A stretch of DNA of 64,000 bases from the NCBI GenBank assembly GCA_025698895.1, contig JAILWO010000003.1:682001-746000 (forward strand). Reading direction: 5' to 3'. This stretch comes from Rhizobiaceae bacterium (GTDB lineage Bacteria; Pseudomonadota; Alphaproteobacteria; Rhizobiales; Rhizobiaceae). The translations under genes were made by a program, and so were the position numbers. Shown piece by piece: positions 33,286-44,081 of the stretch. A model generated the notes under the pieces. That model searched no databases and was not told the DNA's origin. It was given only the letters and a program-made list of their open reading frames with translations. How positions within the stretch are numbered: position 1 is the first letter of the stretch; every line of letters begins with the position of its first letter.

Positions 33286-34755
33286 ATGAGGCTTATAGAA
33301 CTTTCCGGAATTCTCCCGCTGGATGGCCTTCCGGCCGCCGGAACGGTCGAGATTTCGGGGCTCTCCAGCGATTCCAGAACCGTGGAGCCCGGCCACCTGT
33401 TCGCCGCCCTGAAAGGTGCGAAGTCGGACGGGATGGCGTTCGCGCGCGATGCCGTATCGCGCGGCGCCGCTGCGATCCTGGCGGGCAGGGAGGGTGCGGC
33501 TGAAGGGCTGTCCGTCCCCGTCATCCGGGTGGACGACCCGCGCCGGGCACTGGCGCTGGCCGCCGCGCGCTTCTTCGGCGGGCAGCCCGAGGTGATGGTG
33601 GCGGTGACGGGCACGAGCGGCAAGACGTCGGTCGCCTCCTTCACCCGCCAGATCTGGAGCCATGCCGGCTTCGGCGCGGCCAGCATCGGCACCACGGGCG
33701 TGAGCGCGCCCGGACGCGAGGATTATGGCAGCCTGACCACGCCCGATCCGGTGGCGCTGCATCGCCTGCTGAAGGAGCTCGCCGATTCGGGCGTTACCCA
33801 TGCGGCGATGGAGGCCTCCAGCCACGGCCTCGACCAACGCCGGCTCGACGGCGTGAGACTGTCGGCCGGCGGCTTCACCAATCTCGGCCGCGACCACATG
33901 GATTACCACGCGACCATCGAAGACTACCTGGCCGCCAAGATGCGCCTGTTCGACACGCTGCTGCCGAAGGGCGCGCCGGCGGTGATCTTCGCCGACGACG
34001 CCTGGTCGCAGGCCGCGGGCGAGGCGGCGGCGAAGGCCGGGCTCGAAGTGATGACGGTCGGCCGCAAGGGGTCGCTGCTTGCGCTCAAGCGTGTCGAGCA
34101 CGAACGCCATCGCCAGCGCGCCGAGATCCAGGCCGGCGGCGTCATCCACGAGGTCGACCTGCCGCTTGCCGGCGACTTCCAGATCGCGAATGCGCTGGTG
34201 GCGGCGGGGCTGGCGATCGCGACCGGGCTGGAGACGGGCAAGGCGCTCGATGCGCTGGAACATCTGAAGGGCGCGGCCGGCCGGCTCGACCTGGTCGGCA
34301 CGACCGCGGAAGGCGCGCCGGTCTATGTCGACTATGCGCACAAGCCCGAGGCGCTGGAGAACGTGCTGTCCTCCGTCCGGCCCTTCACCACGGGTCGGGT
34401 GGTGGTCGTGTTCGGCTGCGGCGGCGACCGAGACCGAGGCAAGCGGCCGATCATGGGCGAGATCGCCACCAGGCTGGCGGATGTCGTGGTGGTGACCGAC
34501 GACAATCCGCGTTCGGAACGCCCGGCCGCGATCCGGGCCGAGATCCTGGCCGCCGCGCCCGGCGCGTTGGAAATCGGGGACCGCAGGCAGGCCATCCGCC
34601 AGGCGGTCGCCATGCTCAAGGCCGGCGACACGCTGGTGATCGCCGGCAAGGGTCACGAGATCGGCCAGACCATCGGGGACGTGACGCACCATTTTTCCGA
34701 CCACGAAGAATCACTTGCCGCGCTTTCCTCGACAAGAACTGGAGAAGTGGCGTGA
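33286..34755 (+). CDS. murE: UDP-MurNAc-tripeptide synthetase MurE
   Basis: A 489-aa Mur ligase adding meso-diaminopimelate to UDP-MurNAc-L-Ala-D-Glu. The N-terminal domain has [22 protein letters not shown]. The ATPase loop is [18 protein letters not shown] (Ser in place of the more usual Asn), then [15 protein letters not shown] and [15 protein letters not shown]. The diaminopimelate-specificity motif DNPR appears in [16 protein letters not shown]. The start at 33286 (MRLIELSG) is preceded by GGAGCAG; an in-frame ATG at 33241 would add 15 residues. The stop overlaps the GTG of murF. Confidence 0.96.
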   Translation: MRLIELSGILPLDGLPAAGTVEISGLSSDSRTVEPGHLFAALKGAKSDGMAFARDAVSRGAAAILAGREGAAEGLSVPVIRVDDPRRALALAAARFFGGQPEVMVAVTGTSGKTSVASFTRQIWSHAGFGAASIGTTGVSAPGREDYGSLTTPDPVALHRLLKELADSGVTHAAMEASSHGLDQRRLDGVRLSAGGFTNLGRDHMDYHATIEDYLAAKMRLFDTLLPKGAPAVIFADDAWSQAAGEAAAKAGLEVMTVGRKGSLLALKRVEHERHRQRAEIQAGGVIHEVDLPLAGDFQIANALVAAGLAIATGLETGKALDALEHLKGAAGRLDLVGTTAEGAPVYVDYAHKPEALENVLSSVRPFTTGRVVVVFGCGGDRDRGKRPIMGEIATRLADVVVVTDDNPRSERPAAIRAEILAAAPGALEIGDRRQAIRQAVAMLKAGDTLVIAGKGHEIGQTIGDVTHHFSDHEESLAALSSTRTGEVA

Positions 34756-36185
34756 CGCGCTTGTGGACTGGAAGCGGGATGATCGAGGCGATGGGAGGCC
34801 GTCCGTTCGGCTCCGTGCCCGAATCCATATCGGGTGTTTCGATCGATTCACGCACGCTCCAACCCGGCGAGGCCTTCTTCGCGATCAAGGGTGACCAGTT
34901 CGACGGGCATGATTTCGCGACGGCGGCGCTGAAGGCGGGAGCTTCGGTGCTGGTGATCGCCGAGGGCAAGCTGCCGGCGCTTGGGCGCATCACGGCACCG
35001 ATGATCGTGGTCGACGACGTGCTGGCCGCGCTGGGCCGCCTCGGCGCGGCCGCGCGGGAGCGGAGCCGGGCGCGGGTCATCGCGGTCACCGGATCGGCGG
35101 GCAAGACGACGACCAAGGAGATGCTGCGCCACATGCTGGCCGGGCAAGGCGCGGTGCATGCCTCCGTGCAGTCCTTCAACAATCATTGGGGCGTGCCGCT
35201 GACGCTGGCGCGCATGCCGGAAGACACCGACTTCGGCATTTTCGAGATCGGCATGAACCATCCCGGCGAGATACGGCCGCTGGTGAAGCTGGTCAGGCCG
35301 CATGTGGCGATGGTGACGATGATCGCCGCGGCGCATCTCGGCCATTTCTCCAGCATGGACGAGATCGCGCGGGCCAAGGCCGAGATCTTCGAAGGCCTCG
35401 ACAAGGACGGCCACGCGCTCATCAACCGCGACGACCCGCGTGCCAGAATACTGGCGAAGCTGGCCAAGGAGGCCGCCGCCGCGCATGTTACCGGCTTCGG
35501 CGAGCAGGGCCGCATCCCCTATCTGCTGACGTCGTTCAGGGCGTCCGACGGCGGATCGGACGTCACCTTCCGCATCGCCGGCCGCGAGATCGCGGCCAGG
35601 ATCGGCGCGCCGGGACGCCACATCGCGCAAAACGCCATCGCCGCACTCGCGGCGGTGCATCTGTCGGGTGGCGACGTGGAAGCGGCGGCGGCGAGCCTTG
35701 CCACCTTCCAGGCCGAGAAAGGGCGCGGAAAACGCTACCTGCTCGGCCACGAGGGCGCCCAGATCACGCTGATTGATGAAAGCTACAACGCCAATCCCGC
35801 CTCCATGCGGGCCGCGATCGAGGTGCTGTCGACGACGCCGGTCGCCGAGGGCGGCCGGCGGATCGCGGTGCTGGGCGACATGCTGGAACTGGGCGAGCAC
35901 GCACGAAGCCTGCATGCGGGGCTGGCCAAGGCGCTGCCGGGATCGGGCATAGACCTCCTGCTCCTGGGCGGTCCGGAGATGAAGGCCTTGGCCGAGGCGG
36001 CGCCGAAGGAGATCGCGGCCGAGCATCGCGAGGACCTGAACGCGATCCGCAAACTGGTGCTGGAGACGGTTCGCCCGGGGGATGCGGTCATGGTGAAGTC
36101 GTCGAAGAGCGTCGGCTTCTCCTCGATCGTCGAGGCGCTGCTGGAGGCTCACGACAAGCGCGCGGACGAGCGCAGGAGCGCGTAA
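34752..36185 (+). CDS. murF: UDP-MurNAc-pentapeptide synthetase MurF
   Basis: A 477-aa Mur ligase that attaches D-Ala-D-Ala to the UDP-MurNAc tripeptide. It has [29 protein letters not shown] at the N-terminus, the P-loop [21 protein letters not shown] near residue 112, the [14 protein letters not shown] segment specific to Mur[19 protein letters not shown], and [19 protein letters not shown] in the C-terminal domain. The GTG start at 34752 overlaps the murE stop (GTGA). Cytoplasmic. Length is normal. Confidence 0.96.
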   Translation: MTRLWTGSGMIEAMGGRPFGSVPESISGVSIDSRTLQPGEAFFAIKGDQFDGHDFATAALKAGASVLVIAEGKLPALGRITAPMIVVDDVLAALGRLGAAARERSRARVIAVTGSAGKTTTKEMLRHMLAGQGAVHASVQSFNNHWGVPLTLARMPEDTDFGIFEIGMNHPGEIRPLVKLVRPHVAMVTMIAAAHLGHFSSMDEIARAKAEIFEGLDKDGHALINRDDPRARILAKLAKEAAAAHVTGFGEQGRIPYLLTSFRASDGGSDVTFRIAGREIAARIGAPGRHIAQNAIAALAAVHLSGGDVEAAAASLATFQAEKGRGKRYLLGHEGAQITLIDESYNANPASMRAAIEVLSTTPVAEGGRRIAVLGDMLELGEHARSLHAGLAKALPGSGIDLLLLGGPEMKALAEAAPKEIAAEHREDLNAIRKLVLETVRPGDAVMVKSSKSVGFSSIVEALLEAHDKRADERRSA

Positions 36186-36219
36186 AAGGCGCGACGATGG
36201 TGCGAGGGGAACTACCTGA

Positions 36220-37302
36220 ATGCTCACGCTTCTGACCGGTCTCGCGGACGAGCTGGCCGTCTTCAACGTCTTCCGCTACATCACCTTCCGCACCGGCGGG
36301 GCGCTGATCACGTCGGCTCTGATCGTGTTCATGTTCGGGCCGGTCATCATTGACGCGCTGCGGCTGAGGCAGGGCAAGGGCCAGCCGATTCGCGCCGACG
36401 GGCCGCAGACCCATTTCAAGAAGGCCGGTACGCCGACGATGGGCGGGCTGATGATCCTGACCGGCATCATCGGGTCTTCGCTGCTGTGGGCGAACCTGGC
36501 CTCGGTCTATGTCTGGGTCGTGCTGCTGGTGACGCTGGGCTTCGGCGCGATTGGCTTCTATGACGACTATCTCAAGGTCACGAAGCAGTCGCATCTGGGC
36601 TTTTCGGGCAGGTCGCGTCTGGCGGTCGAGTTCCTGATCGCCGGGCTTGCGGCCTATGTGATCATGAGCAACGGCACCGAACCCTTCTCGTCGTCGCTCA
36701 CCTTTCCCTTCGTCAAGGACTTCCTGATCAATCTCGGCTGGTTCTTCGTGCCCTTTGCCGCCTTCGTGATCGTGGGCGCGGGCAACGCGGTCAACCTGAC
36801 GGACGGGCTGGACGGGCTGGCGATCGTGCCGATCATGGTCGCGGCCGCCTCCTTCGGCGTGATCGCCTATCTGGCCGGCAACGCCGTCTTCGCCGATTAT
36901 CTGCAGATCCATTTCACCCAAGGCACGGGCGAGCTGTCGGTGGTGCTGGGCGCCGTCATAGGCGCCGGGCTCGGCTTCCTGTGGTTCAACGCGCCGCCGG
37001 CGGCGATCTTCATGGGCGACACGGGCTCGCTGGCGCTCGGCGGCCTCACGGGCACGATCGCGGTGGCGACCAAGCATGAGATCGTGCTGGCCATCATCGG
37101 CGGCCTGTTCGTGGTCGAGGCGCTGTCGGTCATCATCCAGGTGGGGTATTTCAAGCTGACGGGCAGGCGCGTCTTCCTGATGGCGCCGATCCACCATCAT
37201 TTCGAGAAGCTCGGCTGGACCGAAAGCCAGATCGTGATCCGGTTCTGGATCATCGCCGTGATCCTGGCCCTGATCGGTCTCTCGACGTTGAAGCTGAGGT
37301 GA
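36220..37302 (+). CDS. mraY: Phospho-MurNAc-pentapeptide translocase MraY
   Basis: A 360-aa integral membrane enzyme with about ten helices that transfers phospho-MurNAc-pentapeptide to undecaprenyl phosphate, giving lipid I. Conserved cytoplasmic loops include [29 protein letters not shown] (the catalytic DD pair), [37 protein letters not shown] and the histidine-rich [13 protein letters not shown]. It starts 34 nt after murF, the widest gap in this part of the operon, with GAGGGG as the ribosome site. Confidence 0.97.
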   Translation: MLTLLTGLADELAVFNVFRYITFRTGGALITSALIVFMFGPVIIDALRLRQGKGQPIRADGPQTHFKKAGTPTMGGLMILTGIIGSSLLWANLASVYVWVVLLVTLGFGAIGFYDDYLKVTKQSHLGFSGRSRLAVEFLIAGLAAYVIMSNGTEPFSSSLTFPFVKDFLINLGWFFVPFAAFVIVGAGNAVNLTDGLDGLAIVPIMVAAASFGVIAYLAGNAVFADYLQIHFTQGTGELSVVLGAVIGAGLGFLWFNAPPAAIFMGDTGSLALGGLTGTIAVATKHEIVLAIIGGLFVVEALSVIIQVGYFKLTGRRVFLMAPIHHHFEKLGWTESQIVIRFWIIAVILALIGLSTLKLR

Positions 37303-37306
37303 GTGC

Positions 37307-38707
37307 GTGATCGCCGCGGAAAGCTTCAGAGGCAGGAAGGTGGCGCTGTTCGGGCTAGGTGGCTCGGGCATGGCGACAGCGCATGCGCTCATGGCGGGCG
37401 GCGCGGAAGTGACGGCGTTCGACGACAATCCGGACTCCGTCGCGAAGGCGGCGTCGGAGGGCGTGGCGGTGGCCGATCTCAGGTCGGTCGACTGGTCGGG
37501 CGTCTCCTCGCTGGTCCTGTCGCCCGGCGTGCCGCTGACCCATCCGAAACCGCACTGGACGGTGGAACTGGCACGCGCCGCCCAGGTGGAGATCATCGGG
37601 GATGTGGAACTGTTCTGCCGCGAGCGGCGGGCGCGGGCGCCCGAGGCGCCCTTCGTGGCGATCACGGGGACGAACGGCAAGTCGACCACGACGGCGCTGG
37701 CGGCCCATATGCTCGACCGGGTCGGCCGCGACACGCAGATGGGCGGCAATATCGGTCGCGCGGTCATGACGCTGGACGAGCCGGCGCCGGAGCGCTGCTA
37801 TGTCGTGGAATGCTCCTCCTACCAGATCGACCTGGCGCCCTCGCTCGATCCCTCGGCAGGCATCCTGCTCAACCTGACGCCCGACCATCTCGATAGGCAC
37901 GGCACGATGCCGGCCTATGCCGCGATCAAGGAAAGGCTCGTCGCGGGCTCGGATACCGCGATCATCGGCGTCGACGACATCTTCTGTTCGCAGATCGCCG
38001 ACCGGCTGGAGAAGGCCGGCAAGACGGTGATGCGTATCTCCAAGAGGCTGCCGCTCGCCGACGGGCTGTTCGCGGAGGGCGGATCGCTGAAGCACGCCGA
38101 CAATGGTCGCTACGAAGAGATCGCCACCCTCGAGGGGATCGATTCGCTGCGAGGGCAGCACAATGCGCAAAACGCGCTTGCCGCCGTGGCCGCGTGCATG
38201 ACGATCGGGCTGACGCGCGAGGAGATCCAGTGCGGGCTGAACAGCTTTCCGGGCCTGGCGCACCGCATGGAGATGGTAGGTCGCAAGGGTGCGGTGCTGT
38301 TCGTCAACGATTCCAAGGCAACCAACGCGGACGCGGCCGCGCCGGCCCTGTCGAGCTTCCGCCGCATCTACTGGATCGCGGGCGGGCTGGCCAAGGAAGG
38401 CGGCATCGAGACCCTGTCCGGCTACTTTCCCAATATCGCGCGCGCCTATCTGATCGGCGAGGCGGCCCCCGCCTTTTCGGCGACGTTGGGTGAAACGGTT
38501 CCTTACGAGATTTCCGGCACGCTCGAGGCGGCGGTGGAGCATGCGGCGCGGGACGCGGCCCTGGACGGGGGAGCGGAGCCGGTCGTGCTTCTGTCGCCCG
38601 CCTGCGCGAGCTTCGACCAGTTTCGGAACTTCGAGGTGCGGGGCGAGGCCTTCAAGGCCGCGGTGAACGGGATCGGCGGTGTTCAGCCGATCGAAAGGGG
38701 ACGCTGA
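37307..38707 (+). CDS. murD: UDP-MurNAc-L-Ala:D-Glu ligase MurD
   Basis: A 466-aa Mur ligase adding D-glutamate. The N-terminal Rossmann-like domain ([22 protein letters not shown]) binds UDP. The ATPase loop is [21 protein letters not shown] near residue 120. Next come [34 protein letters not shown] and the C-terminal [18 protein letters not shown] and [21 protein letters not shown]. The GTG start at 37307 lies four bases after the mraY stop. The final codon overlaps the ftsW ATG (TGATG). Confidence 0.96.
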   Translation: MIAAESFRGRKVALFGLGGSGMATAHALMAGGAEVTAFDDNPDSVAKAASEGVAVADLRSVDWSGVSSLVLSPGVPLTHPKPHWTVELARAAQVEIIGDVELFCRERRARAPEAPFVAITGTNGKSTTTALAAHMLDRVGRDTQMGGNIGRAVMTLDEPAPERCYVVECSSYQIDLAPSLDPSAGILLNLTPDHLDRHGTMPAYAAIKERLVAGSDTAIIGVDDIFCSQIADRLEKAGKTVMRISKRLPLADGLFAEGGSLKHADNGRYEEIATLEGIDSLRGQHNAQNALAAVAACMTIGLTREEIQCGLNSFPGLAHRMEMVGRKGAVLFVNDSKATNADAAAPALSSFRRIYWIAGGLAKEGGIETLSGYFPNIARAYLIGEAAPAFSATLGETVPYEISGTLEAAVEHAARDAALDGGAEPVVLLSPACASFDQFRNFEVRGEAFKAAVNGIGGVQPIERGR

Positions 38708-39861
38708 TGGCAAGCCGTGTCGACAGGGGTGCGATCTCCAACTGGTGGTGGACGGTGGACCGATGGTTCCTGGCGGCGTTCCTGTCGCTGATGGGGCTGG
38801 GTATCGTGCTGTCCTTCGCGGCCAGTCCCGCCGTCGCGGAGCGGATCGGCCTGGATTCCTTCCATTTCGTGACGCGCCAGATCGTCTTCATGGTGCCGGC
38901 CCTGGCGGTGATGCTTGCCGTCTCCTTCCTCGACCAGCGCAACATCCGCAGGTTGGCGCTGCTGATGCTGGCGGGATCGCTCGTGCTGATGGTCGCCGCG
39001 CTGTTCTTCGGCGTCGAGGTCAAGGGCTCGCGCCGCTGGATCTCGCTGGTCGGCATCTCGGTGCAACCGTCCGAATTCCTCAAGCCGGCCTTCGTGGTGC
39101 TATGCGCGTGGCTTTTCTCCCAGCATGCGCGCCAGCCCGAAATCCCGGGAAACCTGTTCGCCATGCTGCTCCTGATGGTCGTGACGGCGCTGCTGGTGGC
39201 GCAGCCCGATCTCGGCCAGACCATGCTTGTGATCGCGACCTGGGGGGCGATGTTCTTCATGGCCGGGCTTCCCTGGCTGTGGATATTCCTGCTGGCCGCC
39301 TTGGTCGCCGTTGGTGCCATATCCGCCTATACGATGTTCCCGCATGTCGCTGGGCGCATCGACCGCTTCCTGACGGGCGAGGGTGACACGTTCCAGGTCG
39401 ACATGGCGCATGAAGCGTTCCTGCGCGGCGGTTGGCTCGGCCGCGGACCCGGCGAGGGCACGGTCAAGCGCATCATCCCCGACAGCCATACGGACTTCGT
39501 CTTCGCCGTGGCGGCCGAGGAGTTCGGCCTCGTTCTGTGCGCCGTCATCCTCGTGATCTTCGCCTTCGTGGTGATCCGGGGGCTGAGGCTGGCGCTAGCC
39601 GAGACCGACGAGTTTACCCGGCTGGCCGTGAGCGGGCTGGTGATGCTGTTCGGCTTCCAGTCGATCATCAATATGGGCGTGAACCTGCAACTCATGCCCG
39701 CGAAGGGCATGACGCTGCCCTTCATCTCCTATGGTGGCTCGTCGCTGATCGCGATGGCGATCTCCATGGGCTTCGTGCTCGCGCTGACCAGGCGCCGGCC
39801 CGACGTGGTGCGCAAACACGGCTACAGTTTCGACCGCGGCCAGGCGATGCCGCTTTCGTGA
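38707..39861 (+). CDS. ftsW: Septal peptidoglycan glycosyltransferase FtsW
   Basis: A 384-aa SEDS-family polymerase with about ten transmembrane helices, which polymerises lipid II at the septum together with FtsI. Family marks are [43 protein letters not shown] (with the catalytic-loop region), [16 protein letters not shown] and [18 protein letters not shown]-type sequence near residue 340 (here [17 protein letters not shown]). The start at 38707 overlaps the murD stop. The gene is followed two bases later by murG. Confidence 0.96.
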   Translation: MASRVDRGAISNWWWTVDRWFLAAFLSLMGLGIVLSFAASPAVAERIGLDSFHFVTRQIVFMVPALAVMLAVSFLDQRNIRRLALLMLAGSLVLMVAALFFGVEVKGSRRWISLVGISVQPSEFLKPAFVVLCAWLFSQHARQPEIPGNLFAMLLLMVVTALLVAQPDLGQTMLVIATWGAMFFMAGLPWLWIFLLAALVAVGAISAYTMFPHVAGRIDRFLTGEGDTFQVDMAHEAFLRGGWLGRGPGEGTVKRIIPDSHTDFVFAVAAEEFGLVLCAVILVIFAFVVIRGLRLALAETDEFTRLAVSGLVMLFGFQSIINMGVNLQLMPAKGMTLPFISYGGSSLIAMAISMGFVLALTRRRPDVVRKHGYSFDRGQAMPLS

Positions 39862-39862
39862 C

Positions 39863-40984
39863 ATGGCGCGGACCATCCTGCTTTCGGCCGGCGGAACCGG
39901 CGGCCATCTCTTTCCCGCCGAGGCGCTGGCGCACGAGCTGATCGCGCGCGGCTGGTCCGTGCATCTGGCGACCGACGAGCGCGCGGAGCGCTATGCGGGC
40001 TCCTTTCCGGCCGAGGCCGTGCACGCCATTCCTTCGGCCACGATCGGCGGGCGCGATCCCGTCAGGTTGGCGAAGGCGTTCTGGCGGTTGTGGCGGGGCT
40101 TTCGCGTAGCCTCGAAGGTGATCCAGAAGCTCCGGCCGGCCGCGGTCGTGGGATTTGGCGGCTATCCGACCCTGCCGCCGCTGTTCGCCGCCTCGCGGCG
40201 CGGCTTGCCGACGCTGATCCACGAACAGAACGCCGTGATGGGCCGCGCCAACAAGGCGTTGGCGCCGCGCGTGACCGCCATCGCCGGCGGGTTCCTGAAA
40301 CCGGCGGGTCCATTCGCGGCCAAGATCGTGGAGACCGGCAACCCCGTGCGTCAGGCCGTACTGGACGTGGCCGACACGCCCTATGACGCGCCGGACGACA
40401 AGGGGCCGATCAGGCTTCTGGTCTTCGGCGGCAGCCAGGGCGCGCGCTACTTCTCCGACACCGTGCCCGAAGCGGTGGCGACACTGCCGGAGGAGCTGCG
40501 CTGCCGGCTGAGCGTCGTGCAGCAGGCGCGCGCCGAGGACGAGGCCCGCGTGGCGGAGCGCTATCGCGAACTCGGCGTGACGGCGAAGGTCGCCTCGTTC
40601 TTCTCCGACCTCCCGCAACATATGGCCGATGCCCATCTCGTGGTGGCGCGGTCCGGCGCGTCAACGGTGCTGGAACTGTCGGTGATCGGCAGGCCGGCGC
40701 TGCTGGTGCCGTTGCCGCACGCGCTGGACGACGACCAGGGCCACAATGCGCAAATCCTGGTCGATGCCGGCGCGGCGGTGATGCGGCGCCAGCCCGGCCT
40801 TGACGCCGCGGCCCTGGCGGATGAACTGAAGGGTTTGCTCGGCGACGGCGAAAGGCTTGCGACGATGGCGGCCGCGGCGAGGTCCGTGGGGCGGCCGGAC
40901 GCGGCGCGGTTGCTCGCCGATGCGGTGGAAGCTATTGCGGCGGGACGGCCGGTGGCCGAAACGACCAGGGGAAGTGCCACATGA
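39863..40984 (+). CDS. murG: Lipid II synthase MurG
   Basis: A 373-aa peripheral membrane GT-B glycosyltransferase transferring GlcNAc from UDP-GlcNAc to lipid I. It has the G-loop [21 protein letters not shown], then [52 protein letters not shown] and the donor-binding [42 protein letters not shown]. Slightly longer than E. coli MurG through a C-terminal tail, as in other rhizobia. The stop overlaps the murC ATG by four bases. Confidence 0.96.
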   Translation: MARTILLSAGGTGGHLFPAEALAHELIARGWSVHLATDERAERYAGSFPAEAVHAIPSATIGGRDPVRLAKAFWRLWRGFRVASKVIQKLRPAAVVGFGGYPTLPPLFAASRRGLPTLIHEQNAVMGRANKALAPRVTAIAGGFLKPAGPFAAKIVETGNPVRQAVLDVADTPYDAPDDKGPIRLLVFGGSQGARYFSDTVPEAVATLPEELRCRLSVVQQARAEDEARVAERYRELGVTAKVASFFSDLPQHMADAHLVVARSGASTVLELSVIGRPALLVPLPHALDDDQGHNAQILVDAGAAVMRRQPGLDAAALADELKGLLGDGERLATMAAAARSVGRPDAARLLADAVEAIAAGRPVAETTRGSAT

Positions 40985-42384
40985 AGATGCCGCAGACCAT
41001 CGGACTGGTCCATTTCATCGGGATCGGCGGCATCGGCATGAGCGGCATCGCGGAGGTGCTGTCCAATCTCGGCTATGCGGTGCAGGGCTCCGATCAGGCC
41101 GACGGCGCCAATGTCCAGCGGCTGCGCGACAAGGGCATCCCGGTCTTCGTGGGACACAAGGCCGAAAATCTCGGCGCGGCCGAGGTCGTGGTCGTCTCGA
41201 CCGCTATCAAGAAGGGCAATCCCGAACTCGTTGCCGCGCGCGAGCGTCTGCTGCCGATCGTCAGGCGGGCCGAGATGCTGGCCGAGTTGATGCGGTTCCG
41301 CCAGGCCGTCGCGATCGGCGGGACGCATGGCAAGACCACGACGACCTCCATGGTGGCTGCGCTGCTGGATGCCGGCGGGCTGGATCCGACTGTCATCAAT
41401 GGCGGCATCATCAACGCCTATGGCACGAATGCGCGCATGGGCGAGGGCGAATGGATGGTCGTGGAGGCCGACGAGAGCGACGGCACCTTTCTGAAGCTGC
41501 CGGCCGACGTGGCGGTCGTCACCAATATCGACCCCGAGCATCTCGACCATTACGGCACGTTCGAGAAGGTTCGCGAGGCGTTTCGCCAATTCGTGGAGAA
41601 CGTGCCGTTCTACGGTTTCGGCGTGATGTGCATCGACCATCCCGAAGTGCAGGCGTTGGTGGGGCGAATCGAGGACCGGCGGGTGGTCACCTATGGCGAG
41701 AACCCGCAGGCCGACGTGCGCTTCGCCAATCCGCGCTGGGACAACGGAGCTTCCGAGTTCGACGTCACGGTCCGCAACCGCAAGACGGGCGACGTGGTGG
41801 AGATGGCGGGTCTGAGGCTGCCGATGCCGGGGCGTCACAACGTCTCCAACGCGACCGCGGCGATCGCGGTGGCACACCAGCTTGGTCTGGAGCCCGACGC
41901 GATCCGGCGCGGGCTGGCCTCCTTCGGCGGGGTCAAGCGGCGCTTCACCGCCACGGGAAGCTGGAACGGCGTGTCGATCTTCGACGATTACGGCCACCAC
42001 CCGGTGGAGATCCGGGCCGTGCTGAAGGCGGCGCGCGAGGCCTGTCAGGGGCGCGTGATCGCGATCGCGCAGCCGCATCGCTACACGCGGCTGAGGGATC
42101 TGTTCGACGACTTCGCCGCCTGCTTCAACGATGCCGACACCGTGATCGTCACGCCGGTCTATGCGGCCGGCGAGGAGCCGATCGAGAACGTCAACGCCGA
42201 GACGCTGGTCTCGCGCATCCGTGCCGGCGGGCATCGCGACGCGCGGTTCGCGCCGGGACCGGAGGCGCTGGCGCCGCTGATCAGGGAACTGGCGCAACCC
42301 GGTGATTTCGTTGTCTTCCTGGGTGCAGGTAACATTACCCAGTGGGCCTATGCGCTGCCGGATGGGCTGGAGCAGGCGGCGTGA
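40981..42384 (+). CDS. murC: UDP-MurNAc:L-Ala ligase MurC
   Basis: A 467-aa Mur ligase adding the first stem-peptide residue, L-alanine. The UDP-binding N-terminus reads [30 protein letters not shown]. The ATPase loop is [20 protein letters not shown] near residue 115. [33 protein letters not shown] and [19 protein letters not shown] follow, with [14 protein letters not shown] at the end. The start overlaps murG and the stop overlaps the murB GTG. Normal length. Confidence 0.97.
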   Translation: MKMPQTIGLVHFIGIGGIGMSGIAEVLSNLGYAVQGSDQADGANVQRLRDKGIPVFVGHKAENLGAAEVVVVSTAIKKGNPELVAARERLLPIVRRAEMLAELMRFRQAVAIGGTHGKTTTTSMVAALLDAGGLDPTVINGGIINAYGTNARMGEGEWMVVEADESDGTFLKLPADVAVVTNIDPEHLDHYGTFEKVREAFRQFVENVPFYGFGVMCIDHPEVQALVGRIEDRRVVTYGENPQADVRFANPRWDNGASEFDVTVRNRKTGDVVEMAGLRLPMPGRHNVSNATAAIAVAHQLGLEPDAIRRGLASFGGVKRRFTATGSWNGVSIFDDYGHHPVEIRAVLKAAREACQGRVIAIAQPHRYTRLRDLFDDFAACFNDADTVIVTPVYAAGEEPIENVNAETLVSRIRAGGHRDARFAPGPEALAPLIRELAQPGDFVVFLGAGNITQWAYALPDGLEQAA

Positions 42385-43346
42385 CGCGTGGCCAGGCACT
42401 GCTGGAGCGCCTGGGCAAGGGCGCGGCGGAACTTGCCGGACGGCTGACGCCGGACGCGGAGATGGACAAGATCACCTGGTTCCGCGCCGGCGGGACGGCT
42501 GATCTGTTCTACCAGCCGGCCGACGAGGCGGACCTGGTGACTTTCCTCAGGGCCGTGCCCGGGGACGTTCCGATCATGGTGGTCGGCATCGGCTCCAACC
42601 TGCTGGTTCGCGAGGGCGGCATCGAGGGGGTGGTGATCAGGCTTTCGGCGCGCGGCTTCGGCCGGGTCGAGATCGCCGGCGAGAACCGGCTGAAGGCCGG
42701 CGCGGCCACGCCCGACAAGCGCGTCGCCGCCGCCGCGCTGGAGGCTGGTGTCGGCGGGTTCCATTTCCTGCACGGCATTCCCGGCGGCATCGGCGGGGCG
42801 CTGCGCATGAATGCCGGCGCCAATGGCGTGGAGACCCGCGAACGCGTGGTGGAGGTGCGTGCCGTCGACCGGGCCGGCGCGGTGCATGTGCTGACCAATG
42901 AGGAGATGGGCTACGCCTACCGCCATTCCTCCGCCGCGAAGGATCTGATCTTCGTTTCGGCGGTCTTCGAGGGCTACGCGGAGGATCGCGAGGCGATCAG
43001 GGCGGCGATGGACGAGGTGCAGCACCATCGCGAGACGGTGCAGCCGATTCGCGAGAAAACCGGCGGCTCGACCTTCAAGAACCCGCCTGGCACCTCGGCC
43101 TGGAAGGAGATCGACAAGGCGGGTTGCCGCGGGCTGATGATCGGTGGCGCGCAGATGAGCCCCATGCACTGCAACTTCATGATCAATACGGGGACGGCGA
43201 CCGGCTACGACCTGGAACATCTCGGTGAGACGGTTCGTGCGCGCGTTCTGGAGAATTCCGGCATAAGGCTGGAATGGGAGATCAAGCGCCTCGGCCGCTT
43301 CAAGCCCGGCCGCGAGGTGGACGAGTTTCTCGGGCGCATGCTTTAG
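42381..43346 (+). CDS. murB: UDP-N-acetylenolpyruvoylglucosamine reductase MurB
   Basis: A 321-aa FAD enzyme reducing enolpyruvyl-UDP-GlcNAc to UDP-MurNAc. It has [21 protein letters not shown], the FAD loop [39 protein letters not shown], the GYAYRHSS segment, and the catalytic [22 protein letters not shown], typical of type I MurB. The start is GTG at 42381, overlapping the murC stop. In most rhizobia ddl follows directly; here a toxin-antitoxin pair and a ~290-bp spacer intervene. Confidence 0.96.
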   Translation: MTRGQALLERLGKGAAELAGRLTPDAEMDKITWFRAGGTADLFYQPADEADLVTFLRAVPGDVPIMVVGIGSNLLVREGGIEGVVIRLSARGFGRVEIAGENRLKAGAATPDKRVAAAALEAGVGGFHFLHGIPGGIGGALRMNAGANGVETRERVVEVRAVDRAGAVHVLTNEEMGYAYRHSSAAKDLIFVSAVFEGYAEDREAIRAAMDEVQHHRETVQPIREKTGGSTFKNPPGTSAWKEIDKAGCRGLMIGGAQMSPMHCNFMINTGTATGYDLEHLGETVRARVLENSGIRLEWEIKRLGRFKPGREVDEFLGRML

Positions 43347-43417
43347 GCTCTGTAGGTATCGGTTGCGGTGCTGCGCAGGTGATTTACGCCCAAGCGATGC
43401 GGTGGCATAATTCCGTG

Positions 43418-43729
43418 ATGGATCCCACTACGGTCATAACGCTGCTCAACGCCCATCGGGCGCGCCTTAGTGCACGAGGGGTGCGTAGACTGTCGCTTTT
43501 CGGGTCTGCCGCCCGTGGCGAATCTCAGGACAGTTCCGACATAGATCTGGCATTCGTTCCCGGTGAAACATTTTCGCGCGGAGGGTTCGATTACTTCGCG
43601 AAGGTCGACGAATTGCGAAGCGAACTGAGTGCAATTGTCCACCGGCCGGTGGATCTTGTCGATGAACTTGCGGTGAAACCGGCAATGAAGGCGCAAATCG
43701 ACAGAGACCGCGTCATTGCCTTCGAATGA
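43418..43729 (+). CDS. mntA: MntA-type minimal nucleotidyltransferase antitoxin
   Basis: A 103-aa minimal nucleotidyltransferase. It carries the complete MNT signature GSX10DXD as G29-S30 to D41-I-D43 (LFGSAARGESQDSSDIDLAF), with a third acidic residue at D79 (RPVDLVDE). In type VII toxin-antitoxin systems such proteins neutralise a HEPN RNase by adding AMP to it. The start at 43418 is 71 bp after murB; the longer in-frame opening from 43274 overlaps murB and lacks family sequence. It overlaps hepT by 14 bp. Base composition here is less GC-rich than in the surrounding mur genes, consistent with acquisition. Confidence 0.88.
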   Translation: MDPTTVITLLNAHRARLSARGVRRLSLFGSAARGESQDSSDIDLAFVPGETFSRGGFDYFAKVDELRSELSAIVHRPVDLVDELAVKPAMKAQIDRDRVIAFE

Positions 43730-44081
43730 TCCGACGCGCCGCTTGCGCGACATCATCGACAATGGTCGTGACATCTTCAGTGACATCAAAGGCGTCACGG
43801 AACAGGAGTTTATCTCCAGCAATCTGTTGCGCGACGCAATACTCTACAGGCTGCTGAGGATCAGCGAGGCGGCCAAGAAACTTGGCGAGAATGCGGAAGC
43901 CCTTATTCCCGGTCAGCCGTGGCCTCAGATCAGGGCATTTGGCAATGCCCTTCGCCATGACTATGACGCCATCCGCTACGAGGAGGTGTGGACGATCCTG
44001 ATCCGTGACCTGCCGAACCTCGTGGCAGCGTGTGAGAAGGCGTTGGAGGGGCGCACGGACGGCGTCGAATCCGATTTCTGA
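43716..44081 (+). CDS. hepT: HepT-like HEPN-domain toxin (DUF86)
   Basis: A 121-aa helical HEPN protein, the predicted RNase toxin partner of MntA. The fold is marked by RLRDIIDNGRDIFSDI, AILYRLLRISEAAKKLGENA and the C-terminal active-site helix PWPQIRAFGNALRHDYDAIRYEEVW. The catalytic histidine H81 and the HxY tyrosine Y83 (the AMPylation site in characterised systems) are present. At the usual arginine position of RNxxxH there is glycine (G76-N77), with R73 and R80 nearby. The start is TTG at 43716, inside mntA, giving low, coupled translation. It matches the MPSxDP N-terminus typical of this family. Confidence 0.85.
   Translation: MPSNDPTRRLRDIIDNGRDIFSDIKGVTEQEFISSNLLRDAILYRLLRISEAAKKLGENAEALIPGQPWPQIRAFGNALRHDYDAIRYEEVWTILIRDLPNLVAACEKALEGRTDGVESDF

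Noticed and set aside
31984-34704. A 906-codon open frame on the minus strand opposite ftsI and murE
   Set aside because: It is an antisense shadow of high-GC coding sequence: the plus-strand genes have all catalytic motifs, while the minus frame is a low-complexity His/Arg/Gln/Asp-rich string with no fold-like pattern.
40561-42399. A 612-codon minus-strand open frame opposite murG and murC
   Set aside because: Antisense to two complete essential genes; composition is typical of codon-phase shadows.
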